NCBI RefSeq assembly: GCF_900169265.1
Contig: NZ_FXYX01000011.1
Location: 1-64,000 of the forward strand
Source: Brevibacterium iodinum ATCC 49514
GTDB taxonomy: Bacteria; Actinomycetota; Actinomycetes; Actinomycetales; Brevibacteriaceae
Length of the DNA: 64,000 nucleotides
Reading direction: 5' to 3'
The number at the start of each line of letters is the position of its first letter. Position 1 is the first letter of the stretch. The position numbers and the translations under genes are program-made. Under the pieces are notes generated by a model that was not told where the DNA came from, made no database searches, and saw only the letters and a list, made by a program, of their open reading frames with translations. Of the stretch, positions 54,053-61,274 are shown piece by piece.

Positions 54053-54556
54053 ATGAATCCGCTCGACTGGTCGTTTCCGATCGCAGTGACATGGCTGATC
54101 ATGTTCGGCATCATCGTCGTCCGCGCCGGCGGCACCTTCGTCCTCGGCCGTTTCGCCCGCAAGGGAATCCGCAAGTTCCACCGAGTCGAGAAGATCATGG
54201 CCGGACCCAAATACCGCCGCGCCGAGGACACCATCGACCGCTTCGGGGCACCCGTCGTGGCCCTGAGCTTCCTCACCGTCGGGCTGCAGACCGTGGTCAA
54301 CCTCGCTGCCGGAACCACGGGGATGCGCTACCGCCGCTACGTCCCGGCGCTCGCCGTCGGCGGATCGTTGTGGGCGCTCGTCTACTCAACCGTCGGGTTC
54401 CTCGGCTTCAAGGCGGTGGCCAAGGCCTACCAAGCCGAACCGGGGCTGACCGTCGGGCTCGGCCTCGTCTTCATCGTCGCGATCGGCGGTCTGCTCATCG
54501 GACTGCGCAAGGATCGCACTCCCGCCGAGGAGTCGGCCCCCGCCTCGGCGAACTGA
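54053..54556 (+). CDS. DedA/VTT-like small membrane protein
   Basis: 167 aa with four hydrophobic segments. The central pattern RFGAPVVALSFLTVGLQT ... AAGTTGMRYRRYVPALAVGG ... WALVYSTVGFLGF follows the VTT/DedA core, but the usual Arg and Pro in the re-entrant motif (F-x-R-x-x-P-G-x-R) are absent, so this is a divergent or inactive member. DedA proteins move or sense undecaprenyl-phosphate or phospholipids. It stands alone behind a possible iron-regulated promoter. Confidence 0.68.
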   Translation: MNPLDWSFPIAVTWLIMFGIIVVRAGGTFVLGRFARKGIRKFHRVEKIMAGPKYRRAEDTIDRFGAPVVALSFLTVGLQTVVNLAAGTTGMRYRRYVPALAVGGSLWALVYSTVGFLGFKAVAKAYQAEPGLTVGLGLVFIVAIGGLLIGLRKDRTPAEESAPASAN

Positions 54557-54751
54557 ACGGCACCCCTGCTGACTCACCGGGCGTTTCGGCGAACTCGACG
54601 ATCTTCGCCCACGGTTCTCTGTGTCCATGCGGCAAGCTGCGTCCGTGTGGCAGACCGTGGTCCGGTGCGCCGTACGAGTTCAGTAGAGTAAGACAGCGTC
54701 AACGTCGACTGGACGAGCCTGCTCGTCGACAGTGAGTAAGGGAGTCCCCGG

Positions 54752-56143
54752 ATGGTCGTGGCCTGGTGGAGCATCATTCCGTTCGTTCTGCTGCTCGGAT
54801 GCATCGCGGTGCTCCCGCTCATTCCGGCCACGGAGAAGATCTGGGATCGCAACCTCGTCAAGCTCATCGTCGCGCTCATCCTCGGTGTGCCGATCGCCGT
54901 GTGGTTCCTGCTCAGCGGAGAGTCGACGACCGTCATCCACGCGCTGCTCGAGTACTTCCAATTCATCATGCTCATCGGCAGCCTCTTCGTCGCCTCGGGT
55001 GGAATCTTCCTCGTCGGCGACATCAAGGCGACACCTCGGAGCAACACGATCTTCCTCGCCGTCGGCGGTGTGCTCGCCTCGTTCATCGGCACCACGGGTG
55101 CGGCGATGCTGCTCATCCGCCCGATCCTCAACACGAACCAGGACCGCAAGCACCGCACCCACACCGTCATCTATACGATCTTCATCGTCGCGAACTGCGG
55201 CGGCCTGCTCACACCGCTGGGCGACCCGCCGCTGTTCCTCGGAATGCTGCGCGGAGTGCCCTTCGAATGGACATTCGGGCTCTGGCCGTACTGGCTGTTC
55301 GTCAACGCCCTGCTGCTCATCAGCTACTTCGCCCTCGATAAGAAGATGTATGCGAAGGAACCGGCCGAGGCGCTGGCCAAAGATGCCGAGTATGCGACGA
55401 AACTCGGCCTGCGCGGCGCCAGCGGTCTGCTGTTCCTCGCGATCATCATCGTGGCCGTTGCTTTCATCCCGTCGGTCGACATGCATGCGATCGAAACAGG
55501 ACATGCGAGCGCCTCGGACTTCGTGCCGTGGCGTGAGCTCGTCATGCTCGTCTCCGCGGCGACGTCATTCCTCGTCGGTGATCGCGGTGCCCGGTTCAAC
55601 CTCAACAAGTTCACCTGGACGCCGATCCTCGAGGTGGGGTCGCTCTTCATCGGCATCTTCCTCACGATGATGCCGGCCCTGCAGTACTTGGGGCAGATCG
55701 CCCACAAGATCCCGCTGGGCGAGATCTCCCTGTTCATCTTCACCGGCGGTCTGTCCTCCGTGCTCGACAATGCTCCGACCTATGTCACCTTCTTCGAGAT
55801 GGCCGCCCAGGTGCCTGGCGAACCGAAGGTGGCGGGAGTGCCCGAGACGCTGCTCATCGCGGTCTCGCTCGGCGCCGTCATGGGTGGTGCCATCACCTAC
55901 ATCGGCAACGGACCGAACTTCATGGTCAAGTCCGTCGCAGATTCGGCGAATGTGGCGATGCCGAGCTTCGGCGGCTACGTGTGGTGGTCGCTGCGCCGTC
56001 TGGTGCCGATCCTCGCCTCGATGGTGCTCATCTTCATGACCGGCTCACTGTGGTGGATTCTGCTCGGAGTCCTGGTGGCGCTCGTGATCCTCGGGCAGGC
56101 CGGACGCGACCTGCGCGCGGCGAAAGTCGTCAAGGCAGAGTGA
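54752..56143 (+). CDS. NhaD-type sodium:proton antiporter
   Basis: 463 aa, ATG with AAGGGAG seven bases before it. About twelve helices of the ion-transporter superfamily. Conserved family motifs: GDIKATPRSNTIFLAVGG, IFIVANCGGLLTPLGDPPLF, SSVLDNAPTYVTFFEMA and GGAITYIGNGPNFMVKS, the last two containing residues of the ion path in NhaD and CitM relatives. Predicted Na+/H+ exchange at the membrane. Overlaps the MFS gene by 4 bp. Confidence 0.85.
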   Translation: MVVAWWSIIPFVLLLGCIAVLPLIPATEKIWDRNLVKLIVALILGVPIAVWFLLSGESTTVIHALLEYFQFIMLIGSLFVASGGIFLVGDIKATPRSNTIFLAVGGVLASFIGTTGAAMLLIRPILNTNQDRKHRTHTVIYTIFIVANCGGLLTPLGDPPLFLGMLRGVPFEWTFGLWPYWLFVNALLLISYFALDKKMYAKEPAEALAKDAEYATKLGLRGASGLLFLAIIIVAVAFIPSVDMHAIETGHASASDFVPWRELVMLVSAATSFLVGDRGARFNLNKFTWTPILEVGSLFIGIFLTMMPALQYLGQIAHKIPLGEISLFIFTGGLSSVLDNAPTYVTFFEMAAQVPGEPKVAGVPETLLIAVSLGAVMGGAITYIGNGPNFMVKSVADSANVAMPSFGGYVWWSLRRLVPILASMVLIFMTGSLWWILLGVLVALVILGQAGRDLRAAKVVKAE

Positions 56144-57312
56144 GGGCCGCAGCCGGGGTCGGCCTCTACTTCACCGGCAATGGTGCCGTCTTCGCCGCTC
56201 TCCTGCCGTGGTATCCGCTGCTCGTCGACCGACTCGGATTGAGCTCCTGGCAGTTCGGTCTCGTCGTCGCCTGCTTCGCTGTCGGGTCGCTGTTGTCCTC
56301 GGCCCTGCCCGCCGCCCTCATCGCCCGATTCGGAGCGCACCGGGTCGTCATCGTTGGGACGGTGATGCTCGGTGTGGCCGCCTCGGCGACGGCGTGGTCG
56401 GTCAACGGCGTGATGATGGCGATCTGCCTGCTCCTGTTGGGGTGCTGCGATGCGATCGTCGATGTCGCGCAGAACGTCGTCGGCATCTCCGTCCAGGAGC
56501 GGGCCGGTCGCACGATCCTGTCGTCGATGCATGCGCTGTGGAGCCTCGGCGGTCTGCTCAGCGGAGCCGCCGCAACCGCTGCCGCCAGCTCCGGTGCCGA
56601 CATGCGAATGTGGCTGGGGCTCATCGGAGTCGCCGCGGCGGTCATCACGATCGTTGGACGCCGCCTCATCGGAGACTATGCCTCGCCGAGGCGGGTCGCC
56701 GATTCCGACGCCGAGCCTGAAGGCCGTAGCGGAGATGGGGCCGTGGGGCGATCGAAACGGATGGTCCTCTGCGCGGCGCTGCCCTTGGCGATCGTCGCGA
56801 TCTGCGGTGCCGCGGTCGAGGACATCGCAAACAATTGGGCGGGGCTGGCCGCGGTCGAATTCGCAGGAGTTCCGGCCGCCTCGGCGGGGATCGCCTTCAG
56901 CGTCGTCATCGGCAGCCAATGCCTCGGACGATTCAGCGGGGACGTGCTCGTGACGTGGTTCGGGGCCGGCCGGATCGCGGGCTTCGGTGGCGGTCTCATC
57001 GCATGCGGCGGAATCGGCGTCATCGCAGCCCAGGAGCCCGTTCTGCTGCTCGTCTCGATGGGAGCGCTCGGATTCGGGTCAGCGACGCTCGTGCCCGGAG
57101 CACTGGGAGCGGCCGCTCGTCTGCCCGGGGTTGGGCGTGCAGGGGGAGTGACGGTGGTGAATTGGCTGATGCGGGTGGGGTACCTCGGGACCAGTCCGCT
57201 GGTCGGGGTTGTCGCCACCGGAGGGGGACTGCGGTGGGGACTCGGCATCATCGTGCTCGTCGGCCTCGTGACGGTGGTCTTCGCGAACCGCTTGGACGTC
57301 CGTCGGACCTGA
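56140..57312 (+). CDS. MFS transporter
   Basis: 390 aa from GTG 56140 in a GTGA overlap. Twelve helices are expected from the hydrophobic pattern. The loop between helices 2 and 3 has IARFGAHRVVIVG in place of the usual MFS signature. The first half resembles FucP/YbjJ-like members (LLLGCCDAIVDVAQNVVGIS). A polar loop at about 180-205 separates the halves. Substrate unknown. Coupled to the antiporter gene, followed by a terminator and tRNA on the other strand. Confidence 0.78.
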   Translation: MRAAAGVGLYFTGNGAVFAALLPWYPLLVDRLGLSSWQFGLVVACFAVGSLLSSALPAALIARFGAHRVVIVGTVMLGVAASATAWSVNGVMMAICLLLLGCCDAIVDVAQNVVGISVQERAGRTILSSMHALWSLGGLLSGAAATAAASSGADMRMWLGLIGVAAAVITIVGRRLIGDYASPRRVADSDAEPEGRSGDGAVGRSKRMVLCAALPLAIVAICGAAVEDIANNWAGLAAVEFAGVPAASAGIAFSVVIGSQCLGRFSGDVLVTWFGAGRIAGFGGGLIACGGIGVIAAQEPVLLLVSMGALGFGSATLVPGALGAAARLPGVGRAGGVTVVNWLMRVGYLGTSPLVGVVATGGGLRWGLGIIVLVGLVTVVFANRLDVRRT

Positions 57313-57325
57313 CGAGTGTGGGAAC

Positions 57326-57370
57326 GAAAAATGTGCCGCTCCTTCGTCTCAGCGAAGTGGCGACACATTC
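57326..57370 (-). terminator. terminator of tRNA-Pro (and possibly of the MFS gene)
   Basis: On the minus strand the sequence forms a stem: AATGTG(T)CGCCACTTCG pairs with CGAAGGAGCGGCACATT around TGAGA-type loop bases, followed by TTTTC. The plus side lies 14 bp after the MFS stop, so it may serve both. Confidence 0.65.
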
Positions 57371-57395
57371 TATTGAAAGCGGGTGATGACCCGGA

Positions 57396-57472
57396 TGGTC
57401 GGGCTAGCGGGATTTGAACCCACGACCTCTTCACCCCCAGTGAAGCGCGCTACCAAGCTGCGCCATAGCCCG
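57396..57472 (-). tRNA. tRNA-Pro (anticodon GGG)
   Basis: 77 nt including an encoded CCA. Acceptor CGGGCTA pairs with TAGCCCG, discriminator A. The anticodon arm is CTTCA-CTGGGGG-TGAAG with anticodon GGG at the expected place (reads CCC, and CCU by wobble). T arm GTGGG-TTCAAAT-CCCGC. The D arm has the usual AGCTTGGTAG loop. Confidence 0.95.
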
Positions 57473-57667
57473 TTACCGTACTCCCTCGTGGGCAACGAGA
57501 ACTAGCTTATACCGAGCGGAGGCCAACTGCCAAAACCGCGTTCCGTGACCTTCGAAAAACAGGTATCATCCCAGGTAGATACCGAAGAAGCGGGTCGTGC
57601 AGATGCCTGACAGGGTGACTCAGTAACATTTCCGTTTCGTGATTGTTATGAAAGTGGCCCAGGCGGC

Positions 57668-57673
57668 TATGCT
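57668..57673 (+). promoter_or_regulatory. candidate -10 of the gcvH operon
   Basis: TATGCT at 57668-57673, 29 bp before gcvH, with a weak TTGTTA about 19 bases upstream. The leader would contain AGAGGAG. No glycine-riboswitch pattern was seen in the 230-bp gap. Confidence 0.4.
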
Positions 57674-57702
57674 TGGTACACCGACAAACTAGAGGAGTCG
57701 AC

Positions 57703-58107
57703 ATGGCAGATCTGGATTATCCAGTGTCTTTGCGGTACTCGCGCGACCACGAGTGGGTTGCGACCACGGAAGACAACGCAGTAGTCCGTGTGGGTATCAC
57801 TGATTTCGCCCAGGAACAGCTGGGTGACGTCGTCTATGTCGACCTGCCTGAAACCGGGGATTCGGTCACCGCAGGGGAGTCCTGCGGCGAAGTCGAGAGC
57901 ACGAAGAGTGTCTCCGACCTGATCGCACCCGTGTCGGGGACCGTCACAGAGGTCAACGACTCACTCGACGATTCACCGGAGACCGTGAACTCGTCTCCCT
58001 TCGAAGACGGGTGGATGTATCTCGTCGAACTCAGTGACCCCGCACAGCTCGAATCGCTGATGGACAGCGAGGCGTACAAAGAGCTCATTCAGAGCGAGGA
58101 GGCGTAA
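57703..58107 (+). CDS. gcvH: glycine cleavage system H protein
   Basis: 134 aa, ATG 57703 after AGAGGAG. Lipoyl-carrier protein; the lipoylated residue is Lys68 in GEVESTKSVSDLIAPVSG, and YSRDHEWV near the start is characteristic. The other gcv genes are not in the window. In mycobacteria gcvH (Rv1826) likewise precedes the FHA gene garA (recalled). The stop overlaps the next start (TAATG). Confidence 0.94.
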   Translation: MADLDYPVSLRYSRDHEWVATTEDNAVVRVGITDFAQEQLGDVVYVDLPETGDSVTAGESCGEVESTKSVSDLIAPVSGTVTEVNDSLDDSPETVNSSPFEDGWMYLVELSDPAQLESLMDSEAYKELIQSEEA

Positions 58108-59222
58108 TGTCGCAGAACCACGATCAGAATCGTCCGACCCCCTCGCAGCCCTGGTATGACAACGGACAGGTCCCGCAGTCGAAGAAGTTCCCGTTCGGGG
58201 CCGGAAACGGCAATGGCGCTGACGAGTCGGCGACTCGGATGAACCCTCAGGTCGACCAGAACGGTCATGGGAACACCCCTCCCTACGGTCAGCAGCCTGC
58301 CGACGGTGCCCCGCAGGCACCGCAGTACGGCAATGGCCAGAATCACGGGGGCACGCCGCAGGGCGACCAGAGCTATGGCAACGGCCAGCAGTTCGGCGGC
58401 ACCCCGCAGGGCGGACAGAACTATGGTGCGTCGCAGCCGGCGAGTCAGCCGTATGCCGGACAGGGGCAGGGCAGCCAGGGGCAGCCGCAGTATCAGCCTC
58501 AGCAGAATCAGTATCCGCCGCAGAACTACGGCCAGCCGCAGAACTACGGCCAGCCTCAGGGCGGCCAGAGCCAGCAGCAGTACGGCTCCAATGGTGCCGG
58601 CCAGTTTGCGCAGCCTCAGGGCAGCCAAGCTCAGCCGCAGTACGGGAACCATCCGCAGCAGGGCGGACAGGAACAGTACGGTTCGAACGGGGCCGGCCAG
58701 TACGGCCAGTTCGATCCGAACCAGCAGCAAGGCAGCCAGCCCGGCCCCGGCCAGTATGGTCAGCCGCAGTCCGGCCAACCCCAGGGTGGCCAGCCACAGG
58801 GCGCTCCGAGGAACGGCGGACAGGGCCCGATGAACGAATCGGGCAGCCAGCAGTTCCAGGGAATCCTGGATCCGCACACCGGCGAGATCCACCCGGTGCC
58901 CGACCTCGAAGGTCTGCAGGACGCCGATGCTCTGCTCGTCGTCGTCTCCGGACCGGACTCCGGTTCTCAGATCCTGCTCGACACCGATGTGGTCACGGTG
59001 GGTCGCAGCCCGAATGCCGACATCTTCCTCGATGACGTCACGGTCTCGCGTAAGCATGCCGAGTTCATCCGCACTCCCAGCGGGTTCACTCTGCGCGACA
59101 CGGGTTCGCTCAACGGCACCTATGTGGGCCGTCAGCTCATCGACTCCATCGAACTGCAGAACGGAGCCGATGTGCAGATCGGCAAGTTCCGAATGATCTT
59201 CCAGCAGCGTCCGCGCTCCTGA
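58107..59222 (+). CDS. GarA/OdhI-like FHA protein with long Gln/Gly/Asn-rich N-terminus
   Basis: 371 aa. Residues about 1-250 are almost wholly Gln, Gly, Pro, Asn, Tyr and Ser with loose repeats (QPQNYGQPQ, QYGSNGAGQ), a prion-like composition. The C-terminal FHA domain (about 273-368) is canonical: VTVGRSPNADIFLDD, VSRKHAEF, TGSLNGTYVGR, and is close to GarA/OdhI, which binds and inhibits 2-oxoglutarate dehydrogenase when unphosphorylated. The N-terminal ETTSVF phospho-switch of GarA/OdhI is not present at the expected place before the domain (DPHTGEIHPVPDLEG is seen instead). A PASTA kinase gene lies 2 kb away. Confidence 0.85.
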   Translation: MSQNHDQNRPTPSQPWYDNGQVPQSKKFPFGAGNGNGADESATRMNPQVDQNGHGNTPPYGQQPADGAPQAPQYGNGQNHGGTPQGDQSYGNGQQFGGTPQGGQNYGASQPASQPYAGQGQGSQGQPQYQPQQNQYPPQNYGQPQNYGQPQGGQSQQQYGSNGAGQFAQPQGSQAQPQYGNHPQQGGQEQYGSNGAGQYGQFDPNQQQGSQPGPGQYGQPQSGQPQGGQPQGAPRNGGQGPMNESGSQQFQGILDPHTGEIHPVPDLEGLQDADALLVVVSGPDSGSQILLDTDVVTVGRSPNADIFLDDVTVSRKHAEFIRTPSGFTLRDTGSLNGTYVGRQLIDSIELQNGADVQIGKFRMIFQQRPRS

Positions 59223-59232
59223 CCGAGGGATA

Positions 59233-59718
59233 ATGTCAAAAGTCGAAGTCGAGGTTGTCGGCGTCCGCATCGAAATGCCCGCTAACCAACCGATTCTGCT
59301 GCTCAAGGCCAGCGAACCTGCTTACTATCTGCCGATCTGGGTCGGTGCGATCGAGGCCAATGCGCTCTCGATCGCGCAGCGGGGACTGACCCCGCCGCGC
59401 CCCATGTCACATGCTCTGCTGCTCGACGTCCTCGAGAAGTACGGGGCCGAGCTGCAGGACGTGACGATCACCGGCAAGGACGGTCAGATCTTCCTGGCAG
59501 AGCTGCACACGAATGACGGGAAGTCGATCTCCGCGCGCCCTTCGGACGCGGTGACTCTGGCGCTGACAGCCGACTGCCCCGTGTTCGTCGAAACACAATT
59601 GCTTGAAGAGTCCGGAATCGAAGCCCCCGAGGCCGATGAAGAGGAAGTCGCACAGTTCAGAGACTTCCTCGACAATGTCTCGGCCGAGGACTTCGAGACC
59701 GGTACCGAAAACCCATGA
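59233..59718 (+). CDS. bifunctional-nuclease (BFN) domain protein
   Basis: 161 aa, ATG 59233. The DUF151/BFN core is recognisable: VEVVGVRIEMPANQPILLLK, YLPIWVGAIEANALSIA, PRPMSHALLLDVLEKYGAEL, ISARPSDAVTLALTADCPVF. Equivalent to Rv1829 in the gcvH-garA neighbourhood. Nuclease activity was shown for plant and few bacterial members only, so it should be treated as domain naming. Acidic C-terminus. Confidence 0.85.
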   Translation: MSKVEVEVVGVRIEMPANQPILLLKASEPAYYLPIWVGAIEANALSIAQRGLTPPRPMSHALLLDVLEKYGAELQDVTITGKDGQIFLAELHTNDGKSISARPSDAVTLALTADCPVFVETQLLEESGIEAPEADEEEVAQFRDFLDNVSAEDFETGTENP

Positions 59719-59728
59719 AAGTGAAACA

Positions 59729-61123
59729 TTGAGTCTCCACACCGATCCGGTCCTGTCCAACAGAGAAATCGCCGCTGCCGGCCACGACAATCTCCGCGGT
59801 CTCGACGACTGGCGAGAGATGGATCCGAAGCAGCAGCCGACGTATCTCGACAGTGCTGCGCTCGACGAGGTGCTCACCGATCTGCGCAACTCACCCCCGT
59901 TGGTCTTCGCCGGTGAAGCCGATGTGCTCAAGCAGCGGATCGCCGCCGCCTCGCGCGGAGAAGCCTTCGTCCTGGCGGGCGGCGACTGCGCCGAATCCTT
60001 CGAAGGAGCCCAGGCGGACAAGATCCGGGCTCGTGTGCAGACGGTTCTGCAGATGGCGGCCGTGCTGACCTACGGCGGATCGATGCCCGTGGTGAAGATC
60101 GGCCGCATGGCCGGTCAGTTCGCGAAGCCGCGTTCGGCCGATATGGAGACTCGTGACGGAGTCACCCTGCCGTCGTTCCGCGGAGACATCGTCAACGGCT
60201 ACGAGTTCACCGAGGAATCCCGCCGCCACGATCCGGAACGTCTGCTCAAGGCGTACCACATCTCCGCTTCCACGCTGAACCTCATCCGTGCGTTCACCCA
60301 GGGCGGCTTCGCCGATCTGCGATTCGTCCACGACTGGAACCGCGGTTTCCTCGCATCGAACCCCGGCTACCAGCGCTACGAGCAGACCGCTGCCGAGATC
60401 GACCGTGCCATCCGCTTCATGGATGCCTGCGGAGCCGACTTCGATGCGCTCAAGACCACCGAGTTCTACGCCGCCCACGAGGCGCTGCTGCTCGAATACG
60501 AACGTGCACTGACTCGCATCGACTCACGCACCGGTGAAGCCTACGACGTGTCCGGACACTTCCTGTGGATCGGCGAACGCACCCGCGAGATCGACGGCGC
60601 CCATGTTGACTTCCTGTCCAAGGTGCGCAACCCCATCGGCGTCAAGCTCGGACCCACTGCCACGGCTGATGACGCCTTGGCCCTGGCCGAGAAACTCGAC
60701 CCGGACGCCGAGCCCGGCCGCCTGACCTTCGTCACCCGCATGGGTGCCGGTCAGATCGGTGAGTCGCTGCCGGCTCTGCTGTCGGGAATCGGCGACCGTC
60801 TGCCGCATGTGACCTGGGTCTGCGACCCGATGCACGGCAACACGATCACTTCGAACACCGGGTACAAGACCCGCCGCTTCGAAGACGTCATGGCCGAGGT
60901 CGAAGGATTCTTCAACGCGCACCGCGATGCAGGCACGATCCCCGGTGGACTGCACATCGAACTCACCGGCGATGACGTCACCGAGATCATGGGCGGGGCC
61001 ACCGAGATCGACGACGAAGGCCTGCGTCGCCGCTACGAGACCCTCGTCGACCCGCGCCTCAACCACGATCAGTCGCTGGAGATGGCGTTCCAGGTCGCCG
61101 AGTACCTCACCCGTCGGCAGTAA
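59729..61123 (+). CDS. aroG: class II 3-deoxy-7-phosphoheptulonate synthase (DAHP synthase)
   Basis: 464 aa. Start placed at TTG 59729, ten bases after the BFN stop; upstream codons lie in the BFN gene. First step of the shikimate pathway, from PEP and erythrose 4-phosphate. Class II motifs: LRGLDDWREMDPKQQPTYLD, VLAGGDCAESFEG (metal Cys), RMAGQFAKPRS, FVHDWNRGFL, THVTWVCDPMHGNT-type VTWVCDPMHGNTI. Adjacent to a PASTA kinase gene as aroG is near pknL in mycobacteria (recalled). Confidence 0.93.
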   Translation: MSLHTDPVLSNREIAAAGHDNLRGLDDWREMDPKQQPTYLDSAALDEVLTDLRNSPPLVFAGEADVLKQRIAAASRGEAFVLAGGDCAESFEGAQADKIRARVQTVLQMAAVLTYGGSMPVVKIGRMAGQFAKPRSADMETRDGVTLPSFRGDIVNGYEFTEESRRHDPERLLKAYHISASTLNLIRAFTQGGFADLRFVHDWNRGFLASNPGYQRYEQTAAEIDRAIRFMDACGADFDALKTTEFYAAHEALLLEYERALTRIDSRTGEAYDVSGHFLWIGERTREIDGAHVDFLSKVRNPIGVKLGPTATADDALALAEKLDPDAEPGRLTFVTRMGAGQIGESLPALLSGIGDRLPHVTWVCDPMHGNTITSNTGYKTRRFEDVMAEVEGFFNAHRDAGTIPGGLHIELTGDDVTEIMGGATEIDDEGLRRRYETLVDPRLNHDQSLEMAFQVAEYLTRRQ

Positions 61124-61137
61124 CCGCCACAACTGAC

Positions 61138-61179
61138 AAAGCCGGGGGCTCCGCAGAATCTCTGCGAGCCCCCGGCTTT
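61138..61179 (+). terminator. intrinsic terminator after DAHP synthase
   Basis: AAAGCCGGGGGCT, then CGCAGA-ATC-TCTGCG, then AGCCCCCGGCTTT: a nearly perfect 19-bp stem at 61138-61179, followed by tgtcgtct. The A/T ends on both sides suit termination in both directions, and the kinase gene converges. Confidence 0.88.
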
Positions 61180-61274
61180 GTCGTCTGACCGACGGGAATC
61201 ATCTTCGCCCGACCGACCCGTCGTGCCTGTCCGACTGTCGTGCCTGATCGACCGTCGTGCCTGACCGACGAGTC

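Noticed and set aside
57473..57702. Possible glycine riboswitch before gcvH
   Set aside because: No paired aptamer-like conserved segments are visible, and the gap has a plain promoter and ribosome-binding site.
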